Assembly (NCBI GenBank): GCA_020523905.1
Contig: JAJAPZ010000005.1
Span: forward strand, 1-64,000
Direction of reading: 5' to 3'
Length of the DNA: 64,000 nucleotides
Origin: Candidatus Obscuribacterium magneticum
Lineage (GTDB): Bacteria; Elusimicrobiota; Elusimicrobia; F11
Shown: positions 25,979 through 35,300 of the stretch, in pieces
How the letters are laid out: each line of letters opens with the position of its first letter
How positions within the stretch are numbered: the stretch's first letter is position 1
The notes under the pieces: model-generated
Seen by the model: the letters and a program-made list of their open reading frames with translations, nothing else
Databases searched by the model: none
Told to the model about the DNA's origin: nothing
Program-made: the position numbers and the translations under genes

Positions 25979-26291
25979 CTTTTCTTAACGCGGATTTTTG
26001 AGCGGGATCAATTTCGGCGATGGCGCGTGCGAGCCCCAACTTAATGGCGCCGGATTGACCGCTGACACCCCCTCCCATCACAGAAACGAAGAAATTATAA
26101 TTTGTCCCCACTTTCGTTAATTGAAGGGGCGCCATGGCTTCAACTTTCGCTCTTCGGTGCCCGCCAAAATAATCGTCCATCGATTTATCATTGACTAATA
26201 GCTTCCCATCTCCAGGCACAATACGAACACGAGCAACGCTTTCCTTTCGACGTCCTGTGGTCCACAAAGGGTAATTTAATTCAGGGCTCAT
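25887..26291 (-). CDS. rpsI: 30S ribosomal protein S9
   Basis: A 134-residue ribosomal protein. TGRRKESVARVRIVPGDG at the N-terminus and the basic tail ending QHSKR, which reaches the P-site tRNA in known ribosomes, are diagnostic. Its ATG overlaps the rplM stop (ATGA), the classic L13-S9 operon order. The downstream TPR frame overlaps its last 92 bases. Confidence 0.98.
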   Translation of the reverse strand: MSPELNYPLWTTGRRKESVARVRIVPGDGKLLVNDKSMDDYFGGHRRAKVEAMAPLQLTKVGTNYNFFVSVMGGGVSGQSGAIKLGLARAIAEIDPAQKSALRKGGFLTRDPRMVERKKPGQPKARRRFQHSKR

Positions 26292-26770
26292 GATGCGTTT
26301 GTCGGCGCCGCCACGTCCGCCGTATCTCCTTTCTTCTCCGTTTTCTTAACGGCAAATTGAGCGCCATGCGGATGTTTGTCGCTCTTGAAAACGCGAAGCC
26401 TGGCCAATTGCCTTTTCCGAAGCCTTGTTTTTGAAATCATTCCTGAAATTGACAGAAATACGGCCCGATCTGGATGTTCTTTTAAAAATTTATCGTATGG
26501 CGTGATTGTATATCCTCCCGGGTATCCGGAGTGCCTAAAATCAATTTTTTGAATGGGCTTGTTATCTCCCGTAATCCGTATTCCTTCTGCATTGATAATG
26601 ACCACAAAATCACCGCAATCCACATGCGGCGTATATGTTCTTTTCCCCTTGCCGACAAGAAGAGAAGCCACTCTCGTCGCTAATCGACCGAGGACTTGAT
26701 CTTTCGCATCCATCAGATGCCACGCCCGTTGGATGAGGTTTTTTTTGGCTTGATAGGTTTTTATCGTCAT
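26288..26770 (-). CDS. rplM: 50S ribosomal protein L13
   Basis: A 160-residue ribosomal protein. Core family sequence includes WHLMDAKDQVLGRLATRVAS, GDFVVIINAEGIRITGDN and GMISKTRLRKRQLARL. The last ~20 residues (KKTEKKGDTADVAAPTNAS) extend beyond the usual end. No SD precedes the ATG. A candidate promoter (-10 at 26780-26785) would start transcription within a few bases of it, hinting at a leaderless mRNA. Confidence 0.97.
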   Translation of the reverse strand: MTIKTYQAKKNLIQRAWHLMDAKDQVLGRLATRVASLLVGKGKRTYTPHVDCGDFVVIINAEGIRITGDNKPIQKIDFRHSGYPGGYTITPYDKFLKEHPDRAVFLSISGMISKTRLRKRQLARLRVFKSDKHPHGAQFAVKKTEKKGDTADVAAPTNAS

Positions 26771-26779
26771 AAGATCACG

Positions 26780-26810
26780 AATATAACTACAAAAGTCATC
26801 TTTAAGTCAA
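26780..26810 (-). promoter_or_regulatory. Candidate promoter of the rplM-rpsI operon
   Basis: On the minus strand, TTGACT (26805-26810) is followed after 18-19 bases by TTATAT/TATATT (26780-26786). The expected start point is only about 3-8 bases before the rplM ATG. Confidence 0.45.
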
Positions 26811-26828
26811 TGACATTAAAGGGAGGGA

Positions 26829-28007
26829 TCAACCGCCTTTTTTACCAAATTCATAAAGTATTTTAATGGTCGCCTTTTTCTTTATTTCATCGATGTAAAC
26901 TTCGTACTTTTTTTGTGCTTTCTTTTGATAAAGATAACCTGCAAGATCCATTTTTATGTCATCAAATCGAAGCCTTTGGGCGGCTCTTTTTTCTTCGACT
27001 TTTAAAATGTGGTAGCCGAATTGCGTCTCGACAACGTCGGAAATCCCCCCCACCGGTAAACCAAAGGCCGCCTTCTCAAATTCCGGGACCATCTGACTTT
27101 TTGTGAAAAAACCGAGGTCTCCTCCATTCTTGGCAGCCGGTTCTTCGTTGTATTTTTGAGCCATCTCAACGAAATCGGCACCGTCATCCAACTCCTTTTT
27201 TATTGACTTAATTTTGTTCAGTGCCATAGACCGTTTTTTAAAATCGTCGTCTCTATTCGATCTGACGAGAATATGGCGAGCATGAACTGTTTCGTCGAGT
27301 TTTGACTTGAGCATGACCGCCATCTGGTCGACTTCGTTGTCGGGGTCCGGCTTGAAATTTTCATCGTTGTATTTTTTCTCGATTTCCTTATATAGAGTTT
27401 TGGCATCTTCTTCATAGTCAGGCGTCAAATCGCGGGGTTTTCCTTCCTCGTCCTCGCCGATTTTGTCCCCCCCTTTAAAGGGACTCGGAATCTTCTTCTG
27501 GACTTCCTCTTCCGTCAATAGCATCACCTGAAGTTGACCTTCTATGCGGCTCTCAAACTCCTTTTCAGTCATATCTTGCGTCTTCAATTCCTTTTGAAAT
27601 TCAACGGTTTCCTGGAGCGTAAGAGGTCTTTCAAAATCCGCTTTCGTCGGCTTCGCTCCGGGGCTCATGACCTTAAATCTGTTCTTCACTTGCAGCAATC
27701 CCTCTTCCAATTGGCGTTTGGGAACTTTCATGCCTTTACGCTTGGCTTCTTGGAGGAGAAGCCTCTCTTCAATCATCTGGTCAAGCAGAATTTTCTTTTG
27801 GTCGGATTCCCATTCAGGCGTTATTTCTGAATTCGGAGAGATCTTCTTCTTCTGATCCAGAATGCTTTCCCAGTTTCTATCAAACTCAGAGGAATAAATA
27901 GGGTCCCCGTTCACCGTTGCAAGGATTTTCCCAACCAATTCCGCATAAGCAATGAATGAACCAAGAAAAACCAATAGCGAAGCAATTAAAGGCGCTTTCT
28001 TAAACAT
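26829..28007 (-). CDS. SurA/PrsA-like parvulin peptidyl-prolyl isomerase (exported)
   Basis: A 392-residue exported foldase. A signal peptide covers residues 1-24 (KKAPLIASLLVFLGSFIAYA). A SurA-type N-terminal chaperone region follows (VNGDPIYSSEFDRNW, LLDQMIEERLLLQEAKRKG). The parvulin domain lies in the C-terminal third (HARHILVRS, then AAKNGGDLGFFTKSQMVPEF, FGYHILKVEEKR). It would help fold outer-membrane or periplasmic proteins. I chose ATG 28007 because the signal peptide begins there. The frame runs upstream to 28247, but that part is read through two parS-like palindromes and is unlikely to be coding. Confidence 0.9.
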   Translation of the reverse strand: MFKKAPLIASLLVFLGSFIAYAELVGKILATVNGDPIYSSEFDRNWESILDQKKKISPNSEITPEWESDQKKILLDQMIEERLLLQEAKRKGMKVPKRQLEEGLLQVKNRFKVMSPGAKPTKADFERPLTLQETVEFQKELKTQDMTEKEFESRIEGQLQVMLLTEEEVQKKIPSPFKGGDKIGEDEEGKPRDLTPDYEEDAKTLYKEIEKKYNDENFKPDPDNEVDQMAVMLKSKLDETVHARHILVRSNRDDDFKKRSMALNKIKSIKKELDDGADFVEMAQKYNEEPAAKNGGDLGFFTKSQMVPEFEKAAFGLPVGGISDVVETQFGYHILKVEEKRAAQRLRFDDIKMDLAGYLYQKKAQKKYEVYIDEIKKKATIKILYEFGKKGG

Positions 28008-28179
28008 GGGATATAATCTCAACTTCGACTCGCAAAATAAGGAGTGCCTAAAATACAACATTAGATAATCAAAAACAATGCGAAAATTTAACAAAGTTCG
28101 CCATTTTAGAAGAGCGTTTGATGATAAAGAGAGAAACACTGGAAATATAAAAAGTAAATTAAAACGATTTAATAGCACG

Positions 28180-28240
28180 TGTTCCACATGGAACATAACA
28201 CCTCGAATATCTCCATAAAACTCTTGTTCCATGTGGAACG
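28180..28240. promoter_or_regulatory. Pair of parS-like palindromes
   Basis: TGTTCCACATGGAACA (28180-28195) and its inverse TGTTCCATGTGGAACG (28225-28240) share the 14-bp core GTTCCACATGGAAC. They are centred 45 bases apart between asd and the SurA-like gene. The core differs from parS of the TGTTCCACGTGGAACA type only at one central base. They might bind ParB/Noc-like proteins or be operators for another dimer. Confidence 0.5.
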
Positions 28241-28243
28241 CTC

Positions 28244-29278
28244 TCAAAAATACCCTTTCTGAACCAGCAATTCCGCAATCTGTACAGCGTTTAAGGCCGC
28301 TCCTTTAAGCAGGTTGTCGGACACTATCCAGAGAAGAAGCCCATTTGCACTTGCCAGATCTTTTCTAATCCTTCCAACAAAAGTCTCTCCACGGCCTTCG
28401 GCATTAATCGGCATAGGGTATATCCCATTTACGGGATCATCTTCCAATATAACCCCTGGTGCTTTTCTAAGCAGCTCTCTAGCCTCTTCGACCGACATCG
28501 GTCTCTCAGTTTCTATCCACACCGCTTCTGAATGGGACCTCATTACAGGAACTCGCACGCAGGTTGACGATATTTTCATGTTCGGCGCTTCCATGATCTT
28601 CCTTGTCTCATGAACCATTTTAAGCTCTTCTTTTGTGTAGCCGCCATCGTCAAACACGTCAATCTGTGGGACGACATTCAGGGCAATCCTCTTGGGAATC
28701 TTCTTGGAGGGGGGAATCTCTTCCCCTTTCGCCCAGGCGCGTGTCTGTGAATCCAAATCCTGAATCCCCTTCCAGCCTGCTCCAGAAACAGATTGGTAAG
28801 TTGCTACTCGTATTGACCATATCTTGGCGACGTTATGTAGAGGTTTTAAAGCGACTACCATTTGAGTGGTAGAGCAATTGGGGTTTGCTATGATCTTTTT
28901 ATCTTTGCTGAGGACATGGGGATTGACTTCAGGGACAACAAGCGGGACACCCTGATCCATCCTCCATGCGCTCGAATTGTCTACCACAAAAATGCCCTTG
29001 CTGGCGAACTGTGGTGCGTATTCCTTGGATACAGCTCCACCAGCAGAAAAGATTGCGACGTCTAGGTTAGAAATAGCCTTAGGTTCAAGTTCTTCAATGC
29101 CAATATCCACGCCATTGAACTTCAATTTCTGACCCAATGACCTACTACTTGCCATGAGCCGAAGACTTTTGACCGGAAATTTCCGGACCTCAAGCATTCG
29201 AATCATCTCGCGTCCTACCGCACCCGTAGCCCCTACAACGGCCACGTTAAAGGTTCGATTTTTAAGTAATTTCTCCAT
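28244..29278 (-). CDS. asd: Aspartate-semialdehyde dehydrogenase
   Basis: A 344-residue enzyme that reduces aspartyl phosphate to aspartate semialdehyde, the branch point to lysine/diaminopimelate, threonine and methionine. The NADP motif is VVGATGAVGREMIRMLE. The catalytic Cys is in ANPNCSTTQM, and the His is in VRVPVMRSHSEAVW. The family stretch YQSVSGAGWKG is present. It is alone on its strand, divergent from the ACT-domain gene across a 100-base gap. hom and thrC are 5.5 kb away. Confidence 0.96.
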   Translation of the reverse strand: MEKLLKNRTFNVAVVGATGAVGREMIRMLEVRKFPVKSLRLMASSRSLGQKLKFNGVDIGIEELEPKAISNLDVAIFSAGGAVSKEYAPQFASKGIFVVDNSSAWRMDQGVPLVVPEVNPHVLSKDKKIIANPNCSTTQMVVALKPLHNVAKIWSIRVATYQSVSGAGWKGIQDLDSQTRAWAKGEEIPPSKKIPKRIALNVVPQIDVFDDGGYTKEELKMVHETRKIMEAPNMKISSTCVRVPVMRSHSEAVWIETERPMSVEEARELLRKAPGVILEDDPVNGIYPMPINAEGRGETFVGRIRKDLASANGLLLWIVSDNLLKGAALNAVQIAELLVQKGYF

Positions 29279-29378
29279 GTTTTATCCTTCTACAAAAGTA
29301 TGAACTAACCTAAATTCACTTAAGATAATAAATAAAATTTTTGTGTTTTGTTCAAAGTATTTTTATCATTAAAATGCC

Positions 29379-29924
29379 ATGAAAATTTACTACATGCTAT
29401 GGGCTTTCGGAGAAGATCGCGCTGGTATAGTCTCCGCTATAGCCGAAAAGCTCTTTCATATCGGGTGTAACATTGAAGATTCATCAATGATGAGGCTTGG
29501 CTCTGAATTCGGTGTATTCTTGATCTTTACGTATTCCAAAAGCGGCCTTTTTGACAAGTGGGAAAAGGCATCCAGGGAGTTAAAAAGCGAGTTCAGACTG
29601 ACGGTCGGCATAAAAAGCATCAGCCAACGTTTAGCCCATTTTAAACGTGCGGGTAGGAACTGCTATATGATTAACGTCTACGGCATGGACCGGCCGGGGA
29701 TTGTGTATAAAGTGACCCAATGCTTGTCTCGGCATAAGTTCAATATTACAGACCTCAACACTCACCGAACGGCCGCCACGAAGACTCCCGGATATATCAT
29801 GTTGATTGAAGGTGAACTTCCTACTGGACAAAAGGTTACCAGGCTTGAGAAGGACTTAAATAAAATCTCATCGTCACTTCGGACCAAGATACACATCCGA
29901 CCACTTAATTCCAAAGTAATTTAG
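29379..29924 (+). CDS. GcvR-like protein with two ACT domains
   Basis: A 181-residue protein made of two ACT-type ligand-binding domains: residues ~1-85 (AFGEDRAGIVSAIAEKLFHIG) and ~95-175 (VYGMDRPGIVYKVTQCLSRH). This matches proteins related to the glycine cleavage repressor GcvR, which sense amino acids. No DNA-binding domain is present. No SD precedes the ATG. A possible promoter (TTGTGT-17-TATCAT, 29341-29369) would give a nearly leaderless mRNA. def follows immediately (TAGATG). Confidence 0.8.
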   Translation: MKIYYMLWAFGEDRAGIVSAIAEKLFHIGCNIEDSSMMRLGSEFGVFLIFTYSKSGLFDKWEKASRELKSEFRLTVGIKSISQRLAHFKRAGRNCYMINVYGMDRPGIVYKVTQCLSRHKFNITDLNTHRTAATKTPGYIMLIEGELPTGQKVTRLEKDLNKISSSLRTKIHIRPLNSKVI

Positions 29925-30434
29925 ATGTCCGTCCGACCTTTACTTTTATTCCCCGATCTTCGGCTTACCCATCCTTCCAAAACCATATACAAGTTCGATG
30001 AACGTCTCAAACACCTGGCCAATGACTTGCTAGACACCCTTGCCAGTAGCCTTGGAGTGGGCTTGGCAGCTCCTCAAATCGGCGTTTTTGAAAGAATCAG
30101 CCTCATAGACCTTAGAAAGGCTAAAAAAGGGGGGGAAGACATACGTTCTAAATCCCCGTACTTCATCGTTAACCCCGTTCTTCTTTTGGGTAAAGGGACG
30201 CAAAGGCCACGTGAGGGTTGTCTTTCTGTCCCTGAGTTATTGGCAAATGTAAGGCGATATCGGGAAGTAAAGGTGCGGGCACAGGACTTACATGGATTCG
30301 AGATTTACATACACGCTTTTGACTTTGAAGCTCTCGCTCTTCAACATGAGATGGATCATCTGGATGGGAAACTCTTTTTAGATCGTGTTTACGACATCAA
30401 AACAGATATTTTCCGCAGAAAATCAGCAACCTAA
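29925..30434 (+). CDS. def: Peptide deformylase
   Basis: A 169-residue metalloenzyme that removes the formyl group from nascent proteins. All three motifs are present: GVGLAAPQIG (44-53), EGCLS with metal ligand Cys99, and QHEMDHLDG with ligands His141 and His145 and catalytic Glu142. Its ATG directly follows the stop of the ACT-domain gene, so the two are co-translated. The usual partner fmt is not adjacent. Confidence 0.95.
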   Translation: MSVRPLLLFPDLRLTHPSKTIYKFDERLKHLANDLLDTLASSLGVGLAAPQIGVFERISLIDLRKAKKGGEDIRSKSPYFIVNPVLLLGKGTQRPREGCLSVPELLANVRRYREVKVRAQDLHGFEIYIHAFDFEALALQHEMDHLDGKLFLDRVYDIKTDIFRRKSAT

Positions 30435-30476
30435 TTCAACAGAGTGGCACTAAAGTAATTGATAGTCAAAGGTATT

Positions 30477-31667
30477 CTATTTATCCGGTTTCTGATTGAC
30501 GATATTTGATTTACCAAGTTTTTCTGCAAAAGGCATCAACGCTTCTTTTGTGTATCGGCACCCTGGGTTCCACAGGAGCCATTCATTGACTCCTTGTTCA
30601 GCAGCGGCCTCAATTTGATCCCGAACGTGCCGCGGCGAATACTTTACTCCCAAACTAAAGTCCTGAAAATAGGGTCTTAACAAAACGCTCACTCCTTTAA
30701 TAGCCTTCCGAGTATCCGAAATACTGCGGCGAACGGTTTGATACGGCGACGAATTGGGATCTCTAATTCCATATTCCCACGGCCTATAGTGAGAGGGATA
30801 CATCATGGGGGAAACGACATCCACCTTTTCGGTTAAATTGACCAAACGCTGCCCGATTCCCAGATCATCTTCAAAAGATCCTGCTAAGCCGAATACATCG
30901 ATGGATATTTCGACATTTAACGGTTTCAGGCGCTCTCCCGCCCTTGTTAAAAACATTGTCAGCGCATTCACGGAAGAAGCCATCGAATGGGGCTTTGAAT
31001 AAACACAATTTTTAACGTCTCCATCCGACGGAAATCGTATATAGTCAAATTGAATTCCCTGGAATCCCAAATGAGCGGCTTGAACCGCAATGTCGATATT
31101 GTATTTCCATACCCACGGATTATAGGGATCGGCCCACGCCTTTCCTGTTTTATCCACCCAGACGTCCGGATCAAATCCCATCTGTACAGCCTTCGGCATT
31201 GGGGTGGCCGTGTGCACAGCCCATTCGGGTTTATTTTTCGTCAACATCTGGTCATTAAAAACGACAATTCGGGCCAGTGTGAATATGCCCCGCTCTTTCA
31301 AATAGCTCAAGTACGATTTAATGTCCCTGATGGCTCCTTCGTACACATCAATTTTATTATCGAGCTTGATGCCGGGGATAAACACCGTCCCTTCGATCTC
31401 TTTGATGTCGATGACGACCGTATTGAGCTCCGTCTCTGCCAAAAGCGTCTCAAATTCAGCACGTCGTTTGCTGTTCCCCGTCACCCAGGACGTTAGATGG
31501 ATTCCCTTTATGCAGGAAGGGCGCTCATTCGGATAATCTCCCCAAAGAGGGGCCGTGCTTTTCTTGACATTATTCGATTCCCCGCTCTGCTGGGTACAAC
31601 CGATTGAAACGATGGAAAGGCATAACGAGAAGGTTAAAAATACGACTCGTAAAACCACGAATGACAT
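30477..31667 (-). CDS. DUF4015-type putative glycoside hydrolase (exported, probable lipoprotein)
   Basis: A 396-residue protein with an N-terminal hydrophobic export segment ending in Cys24 (LSIVSIGC, a weak lipobox). The body matches DUF4015, a predicted TIM-barrel glycoside hydrolase: GIHLTSWVTGN, VVIDIKEIEGTVF, FQGIQFDYIRFPSDG and VVSPMMYPSHY. The Asp-Tyr-Ile-Arg-Phe stretch at the barrel end is a family hallmark. Substrate is unknown; envelope polysaccharide is likely from export. It begins seven bases after the greA stop, so they form an operon. Confidence 0.82.
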   Translation of the reverse strand: MSFVVLRVVFLTFSLCLSIVSIGCTQQSGESNNVKKSTAPLWGDYPNERPSCIKGIHLTSWVTGNSKRRAEFETLLAETELNTVVIDIKEIEGTVFIPGIKLDNKIDVYEGAIRDIKSYLSYLKERGIFTLARIVVFNDQMLTKNKPEWAVHTATPMPKAVQMGFDPDVWVDKTGKAWADPYNPWVWKYNIDIAVQAAHLGFQGIQFDYIRFPSDGDVKNCVYSKPHSMASSVNALTMFLTRAGERLKPLNVEISIDVFGLAGSFEDDLGIGQRLVNLTEKVDVVSPMMYPSHYRPWEYGIRDPNSSPYQTVRRSISDTRKAIKGVSVLLRPYFQDFSLGVKYSPRHVRDQIEAAAEQGVNEWLLWNPGCRYTKEALMPFAEKLGKSNIVNQKPDK

Positions 31668-31674
31668 AATTCTT

Positions 31675-32148
31675 TTAATAATTCGGTTCGATCTTTAGGA
31701 TTTTAAACGACGATTTGCCGGCGGGAAGCTGGATGTCCACTTCGTCATTAACCTTATGGCCCAATAACCCTTGGGCGATGGGCGCATGGACAGAAATTTT
31801 TCCAACGGCGGGATCCGCTTCTTCAGCGCCCACCAAGGTATATTCGTAATCATCACTTGTCCCCATCTCTTGAATGGTCACTTTCATCCCGATGATGACC
31901 TCACCCTTTGGCAAGTTCAACTCTTCAATGATCTTCGCGCCGATCAGCCGTTCCTGAATTTCGGCCATACGACGGAGGGTCTCGGACTGCCGTTCCCGTG
32001 CATAGTGGTAGCCGGCGTTCTCCCGCAAATCCCCTTGCTCCCGGGCCTCGCCAATCTCTTTTGAGAGTTCAATTTTTCTTTGTCGCAATGATTCCAGTTC
32101 TTTAATCAACTTTTCGTAGCCTGCACGGGACATATAAATATTAGCCAT
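31675..32148 (-). CDS. greA: Transcription elongation factor GreA
   Basis: A 157-residue factor that rescues backtracked RNA polymerase by stimulating transcript cleavage. The N-terminal coiled coil carries the tip acidic pair (Asp40 and Glu43 in GDLRENAGYHYARERQ). The C-terminal FKBP-like domain ends with HAPIAQGLLGHKVNDEVDIQLPAG (in outline). I chose ATG 32148 because GGAGG lies seven bases upstream and the family starts there; 13 further codons in frame upstream are unlike it. Confidence 0.95.
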   Translation of the reverse strand: MANIYMSRAGYEKLIKELESLRQRKIELSKEIGEAREQGDLRENAGYHYARERQSETLRRMAEIQERLIGAKIIEELNLPKGEVIIGMKVTIQEMGTSDDYEYTLVGAEEADPAVGKISVHAPIAQGLLGHKVNDEVDIQLPAGKSSFKILKIEPNY

Positions 32149-32208
32149 ACCCGCCTCCAAAACCCCTCTTCCTTCATAAATGCCCAATAAAGCCTAGTTT
32201 TTCCGGTG

Positions 32209-32266
32209 TTAATTTACAACATGGTTACAATTTCTTAATGGAAACTTAATCTCTCATACTTAGAAT
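32209..32266 (+). promoter_or_regulatory. Pho-box-like direct repeats and -10 box upstream of the giant gene
   Basis: TTACAA (32214), TTACAA (32225), TTAATG (32235) and TTAATC (32246) recur at 11, 10 and 11 bases, the helical spacing of PhoB/PhoP boxes. TAGAAT (32261-32266) follows at the distance expected for a -10 box. The gene starts 45 bases later. Assignment to phosphate control is inference. Confidence 0.4.
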
Positions 32267-32310
32267 AATCCCAACGCTAACAATTAACTCACACAGCTTG
32301 ATTACCAACG

Positions 32311-35300
32311 ATGAAAACAACAGTTAAAGCTTTATCGCTTTTTATTACATTAATTTTTATCTCGACGAATGTCCTATGGGCCAACGCTCCGGAAATCAAC
32401 TTCTGGGCAGAACGTCGAAAGTCACTCAACAAAACAGATACGGACTTAAAAATCGCCCGGTTATCCCCACCGCCGGGCGATTTAATTTCTCTCCCTTTCA
32501 CCGATCTAAAACCATCTCTGAAATCGATATTTCCTGAATCCCTGCTGCCTTCACCAATCCGCGATATCTATCGTCTCATCCCACCTCAGTCTGGGATGTT
32601 AAGAGACGTCACATTTCCTCCAAACAAAACCACGGGACGCATCATCGTCCATATCCAGGATGTTCACATGAACGATGAAGCTCAAGCGAACATCGAGACC
32701 ATCGTTAAAAATATGTTCGACAATAAGGCCGTCGATCTGATGGCCTTGGAAGGAGCTTTTCAACAACTTCGTCTCGATCCCTACCGGAATTTTTACCACA
32801 CGGATTCCATCCATAAAGTCGCCGATTATTTTTTGAAAATCCATGAAATATCGGGCCCCATTCACTCTCTCCTGACCAATAAAAATAGCCCCGCAGCCGT
32901 CGGCATTGACGATGAATATAACTATCGGGCCAATGTCGAAGCCTATCGCGCTTCTTCTCAACTGGTACGAAAAGAGAAATCACGCCTTAAATCGCTGAAG
33001 GTTGACGCCTCCAAACGGAAAACGGCTCTTTTTAATTCGGAACTGAGGGCCTTCGATAATTCGGTGCAAGCGTTTCGGGAGGGGGGAATCAAGTTGGGTG
33101 ATTACCTGAAAATCCTGACGCACCAATCCCACAAATCCACAACAGATATCGATAAATTTCTCGAAGCCCTCCGAATAGAACACTCTCTAAACTGGGACAA
33201 GGTTCAAATCCAGCGGGCATCCGTCATCAATCGCATGGTCTCTCATCTAGACAAAGAAGACATGTCGGCGTTACTGCAATGGAGTGCTTCTTTCCGGGCC
33301 GGTATGCTGAAATACTCTGACTATTATTCATTTATTTGCGACCTGTGCGATCGCAACAAAATTTCATTGCTCCGCGCGCCGGCCTTCAACGATTACATCC
33401 GCTACGTTCTTCTATCCGAATCCATTGATGCCGATCGCTTATTAAATCAAGCGCAGTCACTGGAAGAATTTGCCTACGGTAAATTAATCAAGACGGATGC
33501 GGAACGGCAATGCGTTCGGGATTCGAGATATCTTTATCTGATTGGGAAGCTCCTGGACTTCGCCCTGGCTCCTCAGGAATGGGCCGACCTAAAGACCGTC
33601 ATTCCGGCGCAAGTCCGCCACGGCGGATCCGTCCCTTGGCGGACCGGAATCCAGAATAAAGAACTGGATCCCGACGTTCGTCGGGATGACGATAATAGAG
33701 GCGCCATCCCGCAATCTTTCCTTTCTTTCTACAGGTTGGCTGAGGATCGGAACGAAGCCATGGCCAAAAATCTCCTAAGGGAGATGGATCAGCGGAAAGC
33801 CAAAACGGTCCTTCTGGTGACGGGGGGATTCCACACCCCTGGACTCACACATCTACTGAGGCAATCCGGCGCGACGATACTGACCATCGCTCCCAAAATA
33901 ACGAGGGTCGACGCAGATAATGGATCAGCTTATCTCAGCGTCTTCACCCAAGAAAAGACGCCGTTGGACAAATTATTTGAGGGGGAAAAACTGTTCCTGG
34001 CGCCCAAGCCCGTCCCGAATCCCCTTCTTTCTACGGCCCTCGTCATCGCAACCCACGCCAAGGCCCGGCTTCAACCCGGCGTTGAGAAAAAATCCCCCAA
34101 ACAAGTAGCTGAAGACCTGAATCCCCGTAGGGGATTAAAGGTTACCACTCAATCCGACAACACAAAGTACACCGTCACCTTTCTCAACCCCCAGCGTCCG
34201 CCCGTTTCAGTCGACATTGAAAATGTTTCGGGATCCCTTCGCCCGGGGGAGGCCCCTGCCATAAAAACCCACCACATACGGCAAAGACCCTCCTTCTCTC
34301 TGGCCTTATTGGCCCTTGGATCGATAAACCTTTCTTCGGCCCTTCCGGAATGGATTCAATGGATTTTGATGGCCACACTATTCGTCATGACCGTCATCCA
34401 AGAGCCAGACTTCGGCCTGCCGCCCCCTCTGCCGGGAATCATGGTCAAAATCACCGACAAAGGATGCCTCCTGGAAGATCCCAAAGGTCAGATTAAAAAA
34501 CAATTGGAAACGGATCATAATCCCGAACGTCAAAAAGCATTCCTGGCCGGGCAACCAGTTGTTAGAAAGTTCCACTTTCGCCTCTTTTTCATGCGGGAGG
34601 CAAAAGGTCCGCCGGAACTCGTCGATAAGGCGGAGGTGGAAGTGGACAGGGTTCAGTTCCAAAAAGGTGAAAGCGGAGAGATCCTCATCCTGGACGCCTG
34701 GCGGGGAGAAAAATCCGTTATTGCAGAATTCCCTCCGTTTGAAAAACCAAAGCCCGGGCAGCCGGCCGTTATCTCATTCCAGCCTGCAAACGGGGTCGAA
34801 ACCAAGCCAGCCGTTGCAGTCGCTAAGGAAGTCGAAGATGCTCTTGAGAAATTGCTACGCATAAAAGCGTCTCAACAGAAATTTGAAATGGAGAAGGCGG
34901 GGGTCACAGACAAGGTCCGGTGGGCTGAGAAGTTGGTTGAAACAATCGACAAGAAGAGAAAAGAAAAACCCGCTGTAAAAATACAATTTTCCAACGCGTT
35001 ACTCGACATTCTTTCCCCGACAAGTCACTATCCTTCTGAATTGAAATTAGCGGTGTGGAGCTTCTGCGAATCCATCCTCAAAGGTGACACTTCCTTAGGT
35101 CCTCCCGAAGTCATCACTCTCGCAAAGACGTTTGTCAAACAATTGGATAACCCCTTTGCTGGAATCGCTGAAGAGGAAAAGATTCAACTCGGCGGTTTCG
35201 GAAAGGCACCTTCACTCGATGAAGCCCTGGCGAAACTGACCCAATCAACAGGAAAATTCGCGTCCCTATATCAAAATGCCGGAGCGGATATGCTCTTTAA

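Noticed and set aside
28008..28247. N-terminal extension of the SurA-like protein
   Set aside because: The extra 80 residues are read through two parS-like palindromes (giving MFHVEHV) and precede a clear signal peptide at ATG 28007.
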